DNA of 62,500 nt from Halisarca cf. caerulea (lineage: Eukaryota > Porifera > Demospongiae > Chondrillida > Halisarcidae), in contig CAUJGJ010000002.1 in the NCBI GenBank assembly GCA_963170055.1, positions 3,405,346-3,467,845 of the forward strand, read 5' to 3'. Both the position numbers and the translations under genes were made by a program. Within the stretch, counting starts at the first letter, position 1. Every line of letters starts with the position of its first letter. The notes beneath the pieces were generated by a model. That model did not search any database. It worked only from the letters and a program-made list of their open reading frames with translations, and was not told the DNA's origin. Below, one piece after another: positions 1 through 13,600 of this stretch.

Positions 1-273
1 TAGCATTACAGTGGAACATACAATACAATATCCTAAATTCTCTAATAGAGTAAATTGCCTCATAACAAACTGCATTTATATGGGTCCTGATAAATTGTTT
101 GGCTATAATAAAATAACCCCTGTTTGGTAAGTTCAGCCTGAAAACTCCTGTTGTAGAGAGATTACATTGTATTCAATGTATTTGAATGATTATTGGGTGC
201 TGATCTTTACTGTCATCTGTATGCATGGATTATCAGCCTTCGTAGTGACTTAGTCAATTTTGTCTTCTCATAG

Positions 274-1696
274 CGGAATGGATGCCTGTTGAAACTTCAG
301 GTTGTAGACCACCACCTTGTGCTGCATTTTCCTTCACAAAGATTGACTCACACCGAATAGTACTGTTTGGAGGGAGGCAGCGACTCCAGCGTGTCAATGA
401 CATCTATGTCTTTGATCTTAGCTGCATGGTATGAATACATAGGGGGTGGATTGTTACATTAACTGTGTTCATGCATGTGCTTTTCCTGTGACTTAGACGT
501 GGAAAGGGCCTGTAATGCCTACTTTTGATCATGAACTGTGGCCTATTCCAAGATCCTTTCATTCAGCAATAGCATTACAAGATCCCAGTAAATTATTGGC
601 TGATCAGGAACCAAAGCTCCTAGTACTTTGGGGAATGGATCAAGATGCAGAACCTATTAATGATGCATGGATATTAGATGTTGTGTCAATGAAATGGGAA
701 AAGGTTGGCTGTCACATGCATAAGCTGCTACGTGATGTACCTTTGCATTAATACATACATACACACTATATATATAATACTATGTGTTTATTAATGTTCT
801 TATATTGCGTATTATGTTATGTACAAATCAAGTCTGATAATTTGTTTTTGTGTATACTAGGAGTCAGCAGCAAAGTGTTTTTTTTCCCTCCACAGTAGTA
901 ATTTTTGAGTTCCTATGACGATTGTAATATTTGTGCACAGGTGGACTATATTCCAACAGGGCCAAGGGTATGGCACACAGCTTCTACTCAATACAATCGA
1001 GATGGCACTCAAGTGTATATTTTTGGTGGTTCCAAGTGTAATTTGTTCCAAGGAGGTGATAATATTGTCAGTTTGTCGCATTTGCTTATCTTGCAATATG
1101 GTAAGTATAGTCCTAGTTGTCCACTAAAAGTAAAAACTATTGAATATTCTTGTATGTATGTTTATATACGCACATATGTATATTATGTGTAATATGTATA
1201 ATAATTATGATATTACAAGTCAGCTAGATCAATTACAAATTGCTGGTACAATTCTTGCGCATCATTATTTTATCATCTGCTGCAATCTAGTTCTGTGTCT
1301 GATTGTTGTATCCTATGTACACAGTGTATGGTTTAATAATGACCATGTGTTGATTTATTGTATAGGGTAATTTGTATACTGACCAATGGTTCATCTTAAT
1401 GGGAAGTTTGCCTGGTGCTAAGTATGTTTGACATGTCTTGCAATAACTCTTCCAAACAGCAGTCTGTCCATTTGTTCTACTTATCAGTGAATTTGCAGTA
1501 TTTTGCCTTTTTTTCCTTGGTTTTAGGTGTACCATCTCTCAGCTACACTGTTATGAGGTTCATTATTGAACACTGGCAAGTAATGGAAAAACACCTTATA
1601 GTTTTGCCTTCTGCATTAAAACTAATAATAACTGAGTACAAATCATTGAAATCTGCTCAGCATAGAATAAATCAATCATCAATACAACACTTTTGA
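274..1696 (+). CDS. Kelch-repeat protein, C-terminal part (5' end outside window)
   Basis: Four exons join in frame: 274-428, 497-703, 941-1100 and 1527-1696, stop TGA at 1694-1696. The translation has kelch beta-propeller blades: RIVLFGG followed by NDIYVFDL, then a degenerate LLVLWG / NDAWILDV blade, then VWHTAS with VYIFGG. Kelch blades usually form protein-interaction propellers, often in ubiquitin-ligase adaptors or scaffolds; which one this is cannot be told. After the last blade a basic, non-kelch tail of about 55 residues ends in SSIQHF. The first visible exon begins two bases into a codon, so more exons lie to the left. The donor at 704 (GTTGGC) is weak and is the least certain junction. 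An AATAAA at about 1667 lies inside the last codons; I see no clear one just downstream. Positions 1-273 are intron or upstream exon territory with nothing recognisable. Confidence 0.8.
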
Positions 1697-1767
1697 TATA
1701 ATACATTCAAGGTCAATCTTTACTTTGTACAGTTGAACAATTAATTGTCGTACTTGCTTAGTACCTC

Positions 1768-4239
1768 TTATTTATTTCCACTTGATGGTTTGTCCAGTAT
1801 GCCTATTGGAGCTAGAACACGATTCCTGTTTGTCTCTGCTATTTGCCCATCCATTATCATCTCATCCAAAATCATATGAGCCTTTTCTATTCCAAACATA
1901 AGCTTCAAGTTGTCAAGGGAGCAATGCATACAAACATTTGTGACTTTCCTAAGTATACACCTTCACAAGCAAAGCACTGAAATACCATGTAACATTGCTA
2001 CAAGTTGAACAAATCTACAATAAGAAGCATGATTAAAATTTACAAAAAGGATACATCCAATTCACACTGTTATGTAGAAAGTAAACAGTGGTATTCACCA
2101 ACAGGTACATATTCATCAAGGAGGGATGATGGATGGAGAGAACATGGAATGGACGTAGCCAATTAATTAATCAATCAGTACCACGTGCAACAACAGATGT
2201 CACAACTTACCACATTTTCAAAATATCTATCATATGTTTCAATTATATGATGGATAAATTCCAGCATACTTAATTCATTCTACATAAAACAAATACATGC
2301 AAAATCACATCAAATATAATATACAAGTTTATAGAATAGCACTTTAAAATTCCTACCTCATCACTGCTAACTCCCAATATTACATACAATGAAGCATATC
2401 TTCGATATATGATGGTATAACTGCTGTATTCCATGAAGGAACACTGCAAAAAGGGTTGATCATAATGATGAAAGAATATTCTCCTAATAAATTTAAATAC
2501 TTAGAAGTATATCACACAAAAGTCATAATTATGATGATAATTGAACATAATTTACGATCCCCTACATTGATTATTAATCATACAAAGTTCTTGTAGAGAA
2601 AAATTGCATACACACTATCTGCAAATTATAGTGTGCATTTCATAATAACTGCTTACAGAAGATAATACAGTCAAACCTTGTTAGGACGAACTTGAAGGGA
2701 CCCACGAAATAAGCTATCATTATCACAAGTTCTTACCAAACAGGATTCAGAAACTAGTTTGTGTTAGGCAGAAATTTGTCATAAGAGTGTTTTTCTTAAT
2801 GAGTTTCTGCTGTAGTAGAATAGGCTACAACACACAAAAATAATAAATACATACAGTACAGTAAATTCTTGTTAGTCCACCACAATTTGCTTTGAAAAAT
2901 TTGGGTGGATTAATGAGTTTGGTGGATTATCCAAAATTAATTAATCAGTGTGCAGTCTTTTCAATCAATTCATGCACAAATTGGATGGCTGATAAATAAG
3001 AATTCACTGTAGAACCTCACAAATAAGACCACCCACGGGACTGGTATAGCTGATCTTAATTTAGGGGGGTGCTGGTGGCTTAGTGGGCTACTGATGTGAC
3101 TACAGAGCATATGTTATGGGATGGATTGAGGTCCAATCCCACTGATGGTGTCTTTGGCCTTTTTTCTCTGCACCCCCCTGCCACCAACAAGAGAGAAGAA
3201 TGAAGATGGCCCACTACAGCCACCAAAACAGATGAACATTGCATGATTTAACAGTTGACAGTAACAATTAATTAATAATTATTAGTATGTATGTATGTTT
3301 GTGTGTTGATTGTGTATTTGTAACCAATTACTGGGCCCCCTGAAAAGTAGCCTTTGAGCTAAGTGGGTGTCCCAGTCTAAATAAGATCAATCAATCAATC
3401 AATCAATCAATCAATTGTGCATGAGGTGCATGGTCTTATTTCTGAAAGTACTGGATGACCCGTCCAAAATGGCATCACTTATCAACAAGTCCCTCCCTGG
3501 AGTCAGGGTGCACATTAAAGGCAATCAAACTGTAGAGAAACTGTATCAATCTCCCTTCTTTGACCACCACTCAGTTAATTTACTATTATACCCAGATAGC
3601 CAAATACAAAATTGGTCTTAATTGTGAGGTTTTGACGTTCAGAGGAAGAATTGTGGTCTTTATTCTGAAACTGCTTCAATTCCATGTTAGAGTATAGGAA
3701 AAATTCCCAAATGTAACAAAGTGGTCTCAATTTTGAAGTGGTCTTATTGTGGGGCTCTACTGTACAATGGTATGTCATAAACATATACACCATCACCATG
3801 CACACACTAGCTGTAACTGTAGTGAGTTTTCCAATCTACTTTACATATGCAGCATGAGTATAGATAGCTCCTACAAACTTAAAATGACCTAGAATAAATA
3901 CTCTAACCAGTAATGTCAACACTAGTTTCCATCACAATTATCTAACTAAGGATGACTATAGCAACTTCAAAAAATGCTTATCATGATAGATACAAGAGGA
4001 CAGTGTGTCATTATCATCAAATAGATAACAGTGGATTCAATAATCAGTCCTACAGATGTCAAGAACAATGTGATCTTGAAAACGGATTCTAAACTTCATA
4101 CCTGTTCTTCTCCTCTACTAAGACACTTTCTTACAATGTCAGCTTCACGGATAACTCTCTCTTCAATTGTAATGGGCTCATAATACTGAGCCAATCTTGT
4201 TTGCCCTTGTTTATTCACCAAAAGCACAAACTTGATCAT
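1768..4239 (-). CDS. AP4S1: AP-4 adaptor complex subunit sigma
   Basis: Four exons: 4102-4239 (start ATG at 4237-4239), 2357-2443, 2211-2279 and 1768-1902, stop at 1768-1770, about 142 residues against about 144 in vertebrates. It starts MIKFVLLVNKQGQTRL, which distinguishes AP-4 sigma from the AP-1/2/3 sigma chains. YFENV, KAHMILDEM and a C-terminal RVLAPIGILDK also fit. It is the small longin-fold subunit of AP-4, which helps sort cargo at the trans-Golgi network. Junctions 1-3 keep phase 0. The final acceptor is uncertain: cutting at 1902/1903 keeps the frame but drops the four residues (xELD type) normally after YFxxV, and the upstream bases could encode CSLDNLK. An AATAAA overlaps the stop codon (1771-1776). 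It converges on the kelch gene with 71 bp between stops and diverges from the coiled-coil gene. Confidence 0.93.
2660..2960. repeat. MITE-like fragments in AP4S1 intron 1
   Basis: Two adjacent stretches begin with the CAAACCTTGTTAGGACGAAC and AATTCTTGTTAGTCCACC style of end that recurs across the window as the outer tip of small inverted-repeat elements. The second contains an internal partial inverted repeat built on GTCCACCA and GGTGGATTA. No coding potential is seen. Exact ends are not resolved. Confidence 0.45.
3006..3763. mobile_element. TIR element (MITE) split by a SINE
   Basis: The left end reads ACTGTAGAACCTCACAAATA and the right end, reversed, ACAGTAGAGCCCCACAATA, giving imperfect terminal inverted repeats of about 25 bp. 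The interior is non-coding, with several GGTCTTATTT/GTGGTCTTATT arrays related to the ends. It lies in AP4S1 intron 1 and is interrupted by the SINE at about 3065-3416, so it is older than that insertion. Confidence 0.6.
3065..3416 (+). mobile_element. tRNA-derived SINE
   Basis: A polymerase III A box (TGGCTTAGTGG, 3076-3086) and B box (GGTCCAATCC, 3130-3139) stand 43 bp apart, as in a tRNA gene, but the sequence does not fold as a tRNA. A unique body follows, ending in CCCAGTCTAAATAAG and a tandem (AATC)n tail at about 3384-3414. This is a tRNA-derived retroposon on the plus strand, antisense to AP4S1. The interior has no ORF. Confidence 0.75.
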
Positions 4240-4671
4240 TCTCGATCTGAACCTGGTCTAGCTGGACCGACCCTTCGAGAACGCGTATGCCGATAAAAAT
4301 GGACGTGCTAGCCGTCTTGTTCTGCGCCGCAGTAGGGTGATCCTAGTAGATATAAGGCAGCCAACAAGCCAAAGACCAGTTGGTGTAAGAATGGACAGTA
4401 AACTCCGGGGTCTCTAGCTTGTCAATCGTGCGGAGAGGATATATGGCAGGCTCCTTTATCATTTTGCGTTTATTGGCGTTTCTCAAGAAAAAAAGCGCCG
4501 CTCGGGACAACGGGAGGGCCCAGGTGGCGCGCTTTGGAAGGAAACCATGACGACTTGGCTCATAACTTGATTGCAATGTGATAAAAGTTATTATCTTCTC
4601 TTCTTATTCTACCCGGATCTGATCATCACTCCACTCCACTCCACAAAGTAATCTTAGGTCCCGTAGTCGGC
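4240..4671. promoter_or_regulatory. Divergent promoter AP4S1 / coiled-coil gene
   Basis: The 432 bp between the two start codons is clearly richer in GC and CpG than its surroundings (for example GAACGCGTATGCCG and GGTGGCGCGCTTTGG) and contains no TATA box. It is the only place where both 5' ends can begin, so a shared CpG-type bidirectional promoter is inferred. The short ORF on the minus strand here (4343-4576) is treated as chance. Confidence 0.6.
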
Positions 4672-7600
4672 ATGGCCTTTCAAATTGATGTAGCGCGATC
4701 AAATGTTGCTGCGGCGCAAGTTGAATTGAAAATTTTCGGTTCAAGTTAGTTTATACTTTGTATAAGTTTCCACTCATGCAGACAGTGAAGGGTATGTCCT
4801 TTGTATTTTATGAATCCATTATTATTTATATATTGCAGGCGATCAGCAACAGATTGAATTCATACTGAAACAGATGGCTGCACTGGTAAGCTGTGTGCAC
4901 TCCTTGGAATTTATTTAGCTGCTAAAAGAATACCATGACAGTGGTATAGACAAGTCCCATCTGTCTAATCATAGATACTCTATACTACAAGTAGCGTCTA
5001 CTGTAGTAATTGAGCCCTTATGCCAACTCTAGAGGTACTTGTCTATGGGACATTATCTAAACATTACATCATGCAATATCCTGGAAGAGATAGATGATAT
5101 ATACATATTATTATTATTATTATTATTATTTTTATTTAAGTGCAACATGCCAAAAGGCACTAGGGCTTCTTCAGCCCAATGAAGCACTATCACCACATAC
5201 ACACATGCAATATATAATAATAATAGTAAAATAAACAAGCAAAAATAGACATAATTAAAGTAAACTGCAACATGGACAATGTCATATTGAATAATAATTA
5301 ACACAGACGGGAAAACCTGACCACTAATTATAAAAACGCCTAGTCCACATATTGTATTGTATTGTGATGTCATGTGGTGTCTATATATTTTTTGTTCAAG
5401 TGATTGTTAGGCACACTTACTTTGTCCAATAAAATGATGTGGTCTCCCCCAATTCTCCTAACCATGATGAAAATTATCTGGTTTAGATTGAGCTAGAAAT
5501 AAAATGACTGTTCGCGTATTCTGCATTAGCAGAAGGGCTAATTTTTCAATGTAACTAGCCAATGTTACATTGAAATATATATATTTCAATGTAACATTGG
5601 CTAGTTACATTGAAAAATTAGCCCTTCTCAGGGGCATATCCAGGATTTAGCTCAGGGGGGTGCTTACTGCCCCACATATTTTGAGTGCTGCATATTTACT
5701 CTTAAAGTGACATGAATGTTATCAATTAACCTTAGACTCAATTATCAAAAAAACAGAGACTGTTGTCAGAATGTTACACAAGCTAGCCTATTACATCATC
5801 AAAATGGCCGCCAGTTTCGTCTCCCAATTCCTTTGCCAGTTTGTATGCTTAAACAAAGGGATACAGTAGCGAAAAGGGACACTTTACTACTCTTGTAGCT
5901 CAGAACATTCACTAATACTACACATAATATGATTTTGTGTTAAAGATTTAGCACTCAACCTGGGCACTTATTTTTAATATTTTCACTGAGCACCCACTGA
6001 AGGTAAGGCTCTGAGCCTCAGGGGGGTGCTTGAGCACCCTGAGCCCCCCCCCCCCCCCCCCCCCCCATGGATACGCCTATGCTTCTGCTAATGCAGAATA
6101 CGCGAACAGTCATTTCAGTTCTCGCTCAATCTAAACCAGATGATTTTCACGTGAATATATTTTTTTTAAGTCTGCGGAAATTTAGGTAGAGTATTTACAT
6201 ACAGTATATCCTCCTAATTCTTTAGATCCTCATATGAGGATTTAAGGATTAGGAGGATATACTGTATGTAAACACTTTGCCTAAATTTCCGCAGACTTAT
6301 AATATTCACACATGGCTGCATGCTGATCTGTGAAATCCACGAAAGTTTCATCCTGCGAAAGTTTGTACGCATACAGTATATCATAGATGCTAAAATACTA
6401 AAAATATTAGCAGAAGGGCTAATCTTTCCATGTAGCTAGCCAAAAAGATTGAAAAGATATATATGAGGTACAAATCTAAGGATTAGGAGGATATACTGTA
6501 TGTAAGCACTCTACCTAAATTTTTGCAGAGTTAGAATATTTGTGCACGGCTGCCGATCCGTGGAATCCACGAAAGTTTCATCCTGCGAAAGTTCGTATGC
6601 ATACGGTACACCATAGATACTAAAACTATGGGTATACTCTCCTAATCCTCAGATTGCTATACATATCTTGCCTTCAGTGACTTTGAAATATACTCTATAA
6701 GTTGTCTCCGGCTACAAATGCATCCTAATTATACGTATATATATATAGTCTAATAATGTGGGACATGTCCTTGTCTTCACTTAATAATGTATTTCTAAGT
6801 TGCTTTGAATACAACACTTGTGAGCACTATGTGACACTATTGTAGGAAGAGGGAGTTTGGCAATCACACCAGAAATTGGAAGAGATTAGCATTAATGCTA
6901 GTGCGTTGCGATACAGTCTTAGCAACCTAAAGAATAACATATCCTTGGAGGTGGAAGGTTAGTCGAAATCTATGAATATTTACTACAACTAGTTTATTAT
7001 TACATACTGTATATGTATACTCTTCAATCATATTATGTATAGTTGGAATAGACCCAGTCTGTATAAAGAGTATTGTACTTTTAATATCAGTATTATTTTT
7101 ACCTGTGATTTTCTAATGGACACCTGTACATCATAGATGCTGTAAGGGAAGTGAAAACGTCTAATGAAGATTTAAAAGCTAAATTAAAGGTAGGTTTATT
7201 GTTCAAGTGAGACAGATGACTGTATTTACTGTGTTATAATTTAATACCTAGTTATTTGGAGCAATATTCTAGCTTATAAGAGTATTATAATGCACAATAT
7301 TTAGATGGATAGTGCGTTGGTATACTGTAACCTCTTCTCCTTTGTAAAGGCTCAGATCAGTAGTGCACAAAAAGAAAGCAATACTTACCAGGCTATGCAG
7401 GAAATGTTTAAAGCACACATTGCCATATTGAGGTCAGCAACCAATGTATGCATGTGTGCATCATACATACATGCATACTGTCTGTGTGTTGTTAATATAT
7501 GTCAACTCCATAAAAGCCAACCAAAAGCATTAAAGAAAAGTAATTGTAGCTTTTCTACATGGTTGGCTTACTGTAGGTCTATGGTTGTTGAACTATGGTA

Positions 7601-10600
7601 TACATTGTATCCAATAGGAGTGAAAATTCAGAGCTAATGGAGAGGGTCAAGAATGCTGAATGGAATCTAAATAAGAAGCTTACTGAAAAAGCAGCGTTAG
7701 TGACAGTAGATCATCACTACAGTATTATATGGCCATTTCTGTAAGATGGTCCACTCTTCTGTAGACATCTGCAGCTTCTGGGTGAAACAAAGCAAAAGAT
7801 TTCTGAGCTAAATCAAGAAGTAAGGATCAGAGTACAAACATTTCTTAACCGTATGACATTAGCAAGTGAAGGAAGGGATCGAGGCTATGTTATGAGGGTG
7901 AAGTTGAAGAGGAAGAGATAATGATACATGTGTGTGTTTCTTGCATGGTGGTTGTGCCTTGTTCATATAGATGTCTGCAGTAGAAGAGACTACATCAATT
8001 TTAAAATCAGAACTGACCCAGAAAAATCAAGAACAAAAAGAAAAACAAAAAGGCATCAAAGTTGAAATTGTAAGGCTTGGTATCACATCACTAATATACT
8101 TCAATAAGCTTACAAATACAATTCTGATCAAATTTAAAATTATTAAATTTTGTTAAGTACAGTACATATGTATGTTCAGTTGACCAACTGAAGTATGATG
8201 TATACTGAATGTCTCTTGTCAACAGGAATCAGTGTCACAGGAAACGAGAAAGCATGAAAAGGAACTTCTTACCAAACAGAAGTATGTCTCCCATTCCCTT
8301 TGGTTTTCATTAATTGCATGCTCTAAAAATTGAACTGATATGTTATCTTTGATTGGTTATATAAAAGTAAAGTAATTAAACAGAATAATACTACATAAAT
8401 CTACCTACAGTTAGTAGTTACCATATTCTGTGTGTTGTGCACACCACAGTATTGTTCATGTTTGGGCTGTGTGTTGAAGTATAGCTTCATGTGCAGTACA
8501 TGTGTTTGCACATATGGTATGGATGCAGTGAAGCACATGATCTTGGTGCAGAAGTTGTTGCTAGGAAACAAGAAATTGAAGAAAAGAGACGGGTAGGTGC
8601 ATATCTGTTTGACACTTATTTTCATCACTATTATATGTAAGGCAGTCACCTACTACCTACAGTATATGCTTTGATGTTAGTGTGGTTATATATTCGTGGT
8701 TTTTGTGGATTAGAAGCCTTCTAAAGAAGTTTACTCCTGCAAAAATTGAGATCTGGCTCTTGTACAATGGCAAAACCTTGATGTCTGTGAATATGAAAGC
8801 ACAAATCGCTATAATCTATGATCCACAAATTTAAAGTTTCACCCTGCGAATGAAAGTTTAAGCCCTATGTACGTACATAAATTTATATGATGTTGTACGT
8901 ACAACAACCAAACCTCTTGTTATGCTTTGCTGTATTTGGGAATTGTGAAACTATGAGACTATGTTCCAGCACACAAAAATGGCATAAGTGTGTTCCTTAT
9001 ATTCTTGCATGCCTTATTATCTTATGTGTTTACATGGTTAACTATCGAGTACTGTTGTCATAATGGTATTCATGTCCACAGCACATATGTACACTGCATG
9101 TGCTAGCAGCTACTGTATGCAGATGGAAGGAAAATTTTCTGAATTGTATATGTGTATTATGGAAACTTAGCAATCTTAAAAAACAAAATTTTAATGTCAG
9201 TTATCAATATTTAATTTTTCTGTTTTGGGAACTTACATGCACTACTGTATGCGGTATGATGCCTGCTCCTCAGAACATGCTCAAAACATTATTGTAGTGT
9301 GAATGCTGGCCCATCCAGATCTCAGATTCCACTATATATTAGTTTAGCCCTTTGCAGTGATAGGAGTCTCCGGTTGACCCATCCATGCATGTGGCATATT
9401 ACGTATACGTTACAAGCTGTCTTGTACAGTAAAATTACACTTTATGTATTATAATTCTGGCCATGGTAATATGTGTGTGTGTGTGTGTGTGTGTGTGCGT
9501 ACGTGCGTGCGTGCGTGCGTGTATGTGTGCTTGTACTGATTTGCAGTATGCATACAGTCATGCATACTAGTACTCTCCAATAGTTTTCAACTTTTTGTGC
9601 AGATTTTGCCTTCAAAAACAGAATATGTATACTGTACAGTACTAATTAAAGATAGGTAGCTATACTACACATGTGCGACACAAGCGTCTAATACTACTTG
9701 TGCGAGTAAAGTCATTACTTGTGTGAGTAAGAATGATGTGCTAATAGTCGGGTGTTTTTAATGTGATTTGTACTATTTGTTTGTACTTTATTTTGTAGTA
9801 TTTACATCAGCTCACATGTAAGGAGGAAGAACTCAAAGAAAATGAAGAAACACTAAGAAAGCAATGCTCACACTTAAGAAGTACAATCCAATCTCTTGAA
9901 TGTGACAGGTGCAGGTGTCATTCAAGTTAACTTGCATTCATAATGATGCGATTCCCTTCTTCGAAATGCAATAATAATACTATTTCTTTATATTATAGCC
10001 AACATATGCAAGCAAAGCAATGTAAATCTGCAAAAGAATTTAACTTGTTGATGCATGAGTTATCAGAACAAATTTTGAAGGTTGGTGCTATTATTGCAAT
10101 CTTGATTAATTTTGTATATTGATGGGTATTATTGTATACTGATACCCTGTGATCACACCTAATAGCACGTATGTGTGGTGAGCAAATTTGACTTTAGACG
10201 TTTTGTTCAATTGTGTACATACTTACACATGCATGCATACCATGTTGTTCAACCATGTGCACATGCGCACAAGGCGTATGCTTCTAGTTCATGTTTGTGA
10301 TTATTAATATTGTACTATAATGATGCATGATTTGATCCGAAGGTGAAAACTGCATGATTTTGCAGTTTTCACCTTCAGATCAATGCATCATAGCAACTAG
10401 GGAATAGGTGTAGGCTACACTTTTCCAAGTTATGTATGTATAAATAATGTATGTTACAATGTATGTACTGTAGATTATGAGTGAAACAAAGTCTGAGGAG
10501 AGTAAAGCATCTAAGTGGATTGCTGAAAATGAAAGGCTTGAGACAGGTTTGAAGTACTAGCAGGGTTTTATCTGGGGGGGGGGACCTGGGTATGGTTCCC

Positions 10601-13600
10601 CCCTTCAGCAGAAAGGTTCCCCCCCTTCAGCAGAAAGGTTCCCCCCAAAACAAAATTATGCAGCCTTCATTTTTGTGAAGGAACACTGTCATGAATTGAT
10701 CATGAATCCATTTATAAAGGGTAGAATTTGCCAATATTGCTTACCATTATATTAATCATGTAATTAATCATTAATCTTGTATTAATCAATCTTGAGTCCA
10801 TTGATAAGTATGTTTATTTAGCAATTACATTGAATACTTGTGTCAAAATTTAAGTTCTAATGTAAATTGCACATGGTTTAGCTGTCCTCCAAACTGTATG
10901 GCATAAGCATTTATGTAAGGATTCATTCATGTATAGGTATTTAGCATATTTACACATGTGCAGGGTTTCTTTAAGACGGAGGCGGGCACTCTCTCCCTGA
11001 TCCTAACTACAAGACATGCACATTTGTAACAGACTGATCTGTGGACTGTATTCAGAAACAGCTTGATCATGAGTGGTGTAAAACGGCCTCATCTATCACC
11101 TTTTGAGGCATAAAAACTAAAAAGTCTCCTGGGGGGAGCATACCCCCAGACCCCCTCCAGCTTACACCACTATTATTCCACATACATATCTGCCCCCCAG
11201 TACATCACTATAATCTGCTGTTGCCCCATCTTCATCATTATTCTAAAAGAAAAACTGATATGTATGATGCATGCACAAGTGGGGTTTTTTATATCAATAA
11301 ATACACATGCTTGTACTGCGCCTCATGTGCATTATACACACATACGTATAAACAGATCTGTAGGTTCCCCCCCCCAAAAAAAAAATTTGACCCCGGATAA
11401 AACCCTGAGTAGAGCATGAACTAACCAAAATTTAAGAAAAACATAATTACCATAATATTATATTCTCATTGATCAATCTACAGAAGTCAAAGTTTCAGCA
11501 AATGGCCTACAAGTGCAGCTGGGAAAAGTTGATGATGCACAAAGCCGGTACGTATATTCACCATTCATGCATATTTTGAATGAGCAAATGCAAACTATTC
11601 ATATCTACATACAGTCGAACCTCGTTAACATGAAACTGCTTAACATGAATATCTTTTAACATGAAATGCTAGCCAAACCCAAGTGCAGGTCCAAGCATAA
11701 CATGTAGTACTGTTTGCATGAAATACTTTTAAGATGAAATTTCAGCACAGTCCCCTGAGTTTTGTGTTAACAAGGTTTGGCTGTAAATCCAAAACCAATT
11801 ATTCCTCAGCAAACTCTGCCGTACTTGTTATCCCAATAATTTTACTCTAAAAACTATTATAAACTTGAGCTACGGTGCTTCCATTAATTGCAATGCAATA
11901 TATCAATTCTGTTAAATGCAAAGAAACTTCCCTTAAACCAATTGAAAAAGACTAATAATCATTATATTTGTAGTTACAGTACACTGTATAGTCACCACAT
12001 GCATAAATATGGTTTGCCTTGTACCTATATAGGCTGAGAGGTGTCAAAGATACATTACTGTATCAAGCGGAAGATGCTGCAAGAATGTCTAGGGAAATAA
12101 AAGATATGGAACGGAAACTGTCTCAACTCAATGACTCTCACAGGTTACGTGACACTATTTTTGCACAAGTACGATTGCATGTGTGTTTTAAGGGATTGCA
12201 AGCAACTACAGTATATGCATGCTATTGAAATGTGGAGTTCTAATGTGTATATGTTTACTCAAACATGTTCTAATATTTTGTCCACTTGTAATAGGACATA
12301 GGAAATTATTGATCAAGTAATAATGAAATAATACTTATCATAATATGAGCATTGCCCTGTGTCCCATCAGGGTATTCCTTCTGTACATAGCTTCATGTCT
12401 GTATTTTTTATCACTTTAATCCACCCTCAATCCTTAATCTTCGATCTCCTTACATTCTGTAGTATTTATGCACGTATTTCCATTATCTAACTAGTTATGA
12501 ACATAGTTCAGACCTCACTACAATAATTCCCAGACCCAATACTTGAATAGTTCTTCTGCGAACTGGGATGTTGCAAATGGCCGACATCATGGCTGACACT
12601 TTTTGTTGCCCCAATGCTAAAATCAGAAATCCTACCACTTCTTTTTCGAATTTTAAGAATCGGTAGACACAAATTCAAGATATTTATGTTTTAGACCTTG
12701 TACCATGATATATTGAGCTTCAAATGGAGCAATGAGACTGTCAAGTAAGCCAAGATTTGATAATTCTTTGGCGATCTACCGAAATGTCCGTACTCTGATC
12801 GACACGGTTCAAGACTTATCCTGTAGTGCATGTGTTTCCAAGTAGCTGTTTGCTATAAATGTGTTCCTAAGTCTCGAAATGGAGCCGCAATTTGAGTTGA
12901 AAATATCCGTTCTGGGACAAAAGGTAGAATTTTACCTTACAAAATTCGTGGGTGACCTCGAATGGACTCCCATTGGTGATGGAAGCAATAAACCTCACTA
13001 AACCGCTCAGTAATAATATTTACTAGATTTAATGTACAGTGGGACATACTCATTTGTCTGGCCCATAAAATATGTAATAAGATAAACCAGGTGCTGGATA
13101 AACTTAATCATACATAGAGGGTTGGATGAAGGATGTTTTCAGATATAAGCCAGTGTTAGATAAACCAAAATATGTGACTGTATATGCATATATCATTTGC
13201 TTCACTAATAATGCGTGTTCAACCTTACACATTATCATATGCATACATGTGTGTAGATATATAAATATGTATTCAGTATTTGCCAATAATAATGTTGTGA
13301 GTATTAGTGGTTGGATATTTAATTTGATATATTCTTTCCTAATTAGAGCAAAATCACAAGTATTTAAAAGTCAGGTGGAAGATCTTAGTGCAAAATTGGC
13401 AATGGATAAAGAAGACAGGTACTCCGATACAGTGGGTGGATACCCTCATCTATCCATCAGGATGACATGTTTCGTTTGGCACCGAAAGGTTGACATACCA
13501 GTATATTGTATTCTCAAAAACAAAAGCAATGTGTAGGCTCATGAGCTATACTCCTAGCATATTATAGTACTCAAAGAATATAAGTGATCTGACTGTGCAT

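Noticed and set aside
3065..3160. tRNA gene
   Set aside because: A and B boxes are present but no cloverleaf can be formed, and the unit continues to an (AATC)n tail, so it is a SINE.
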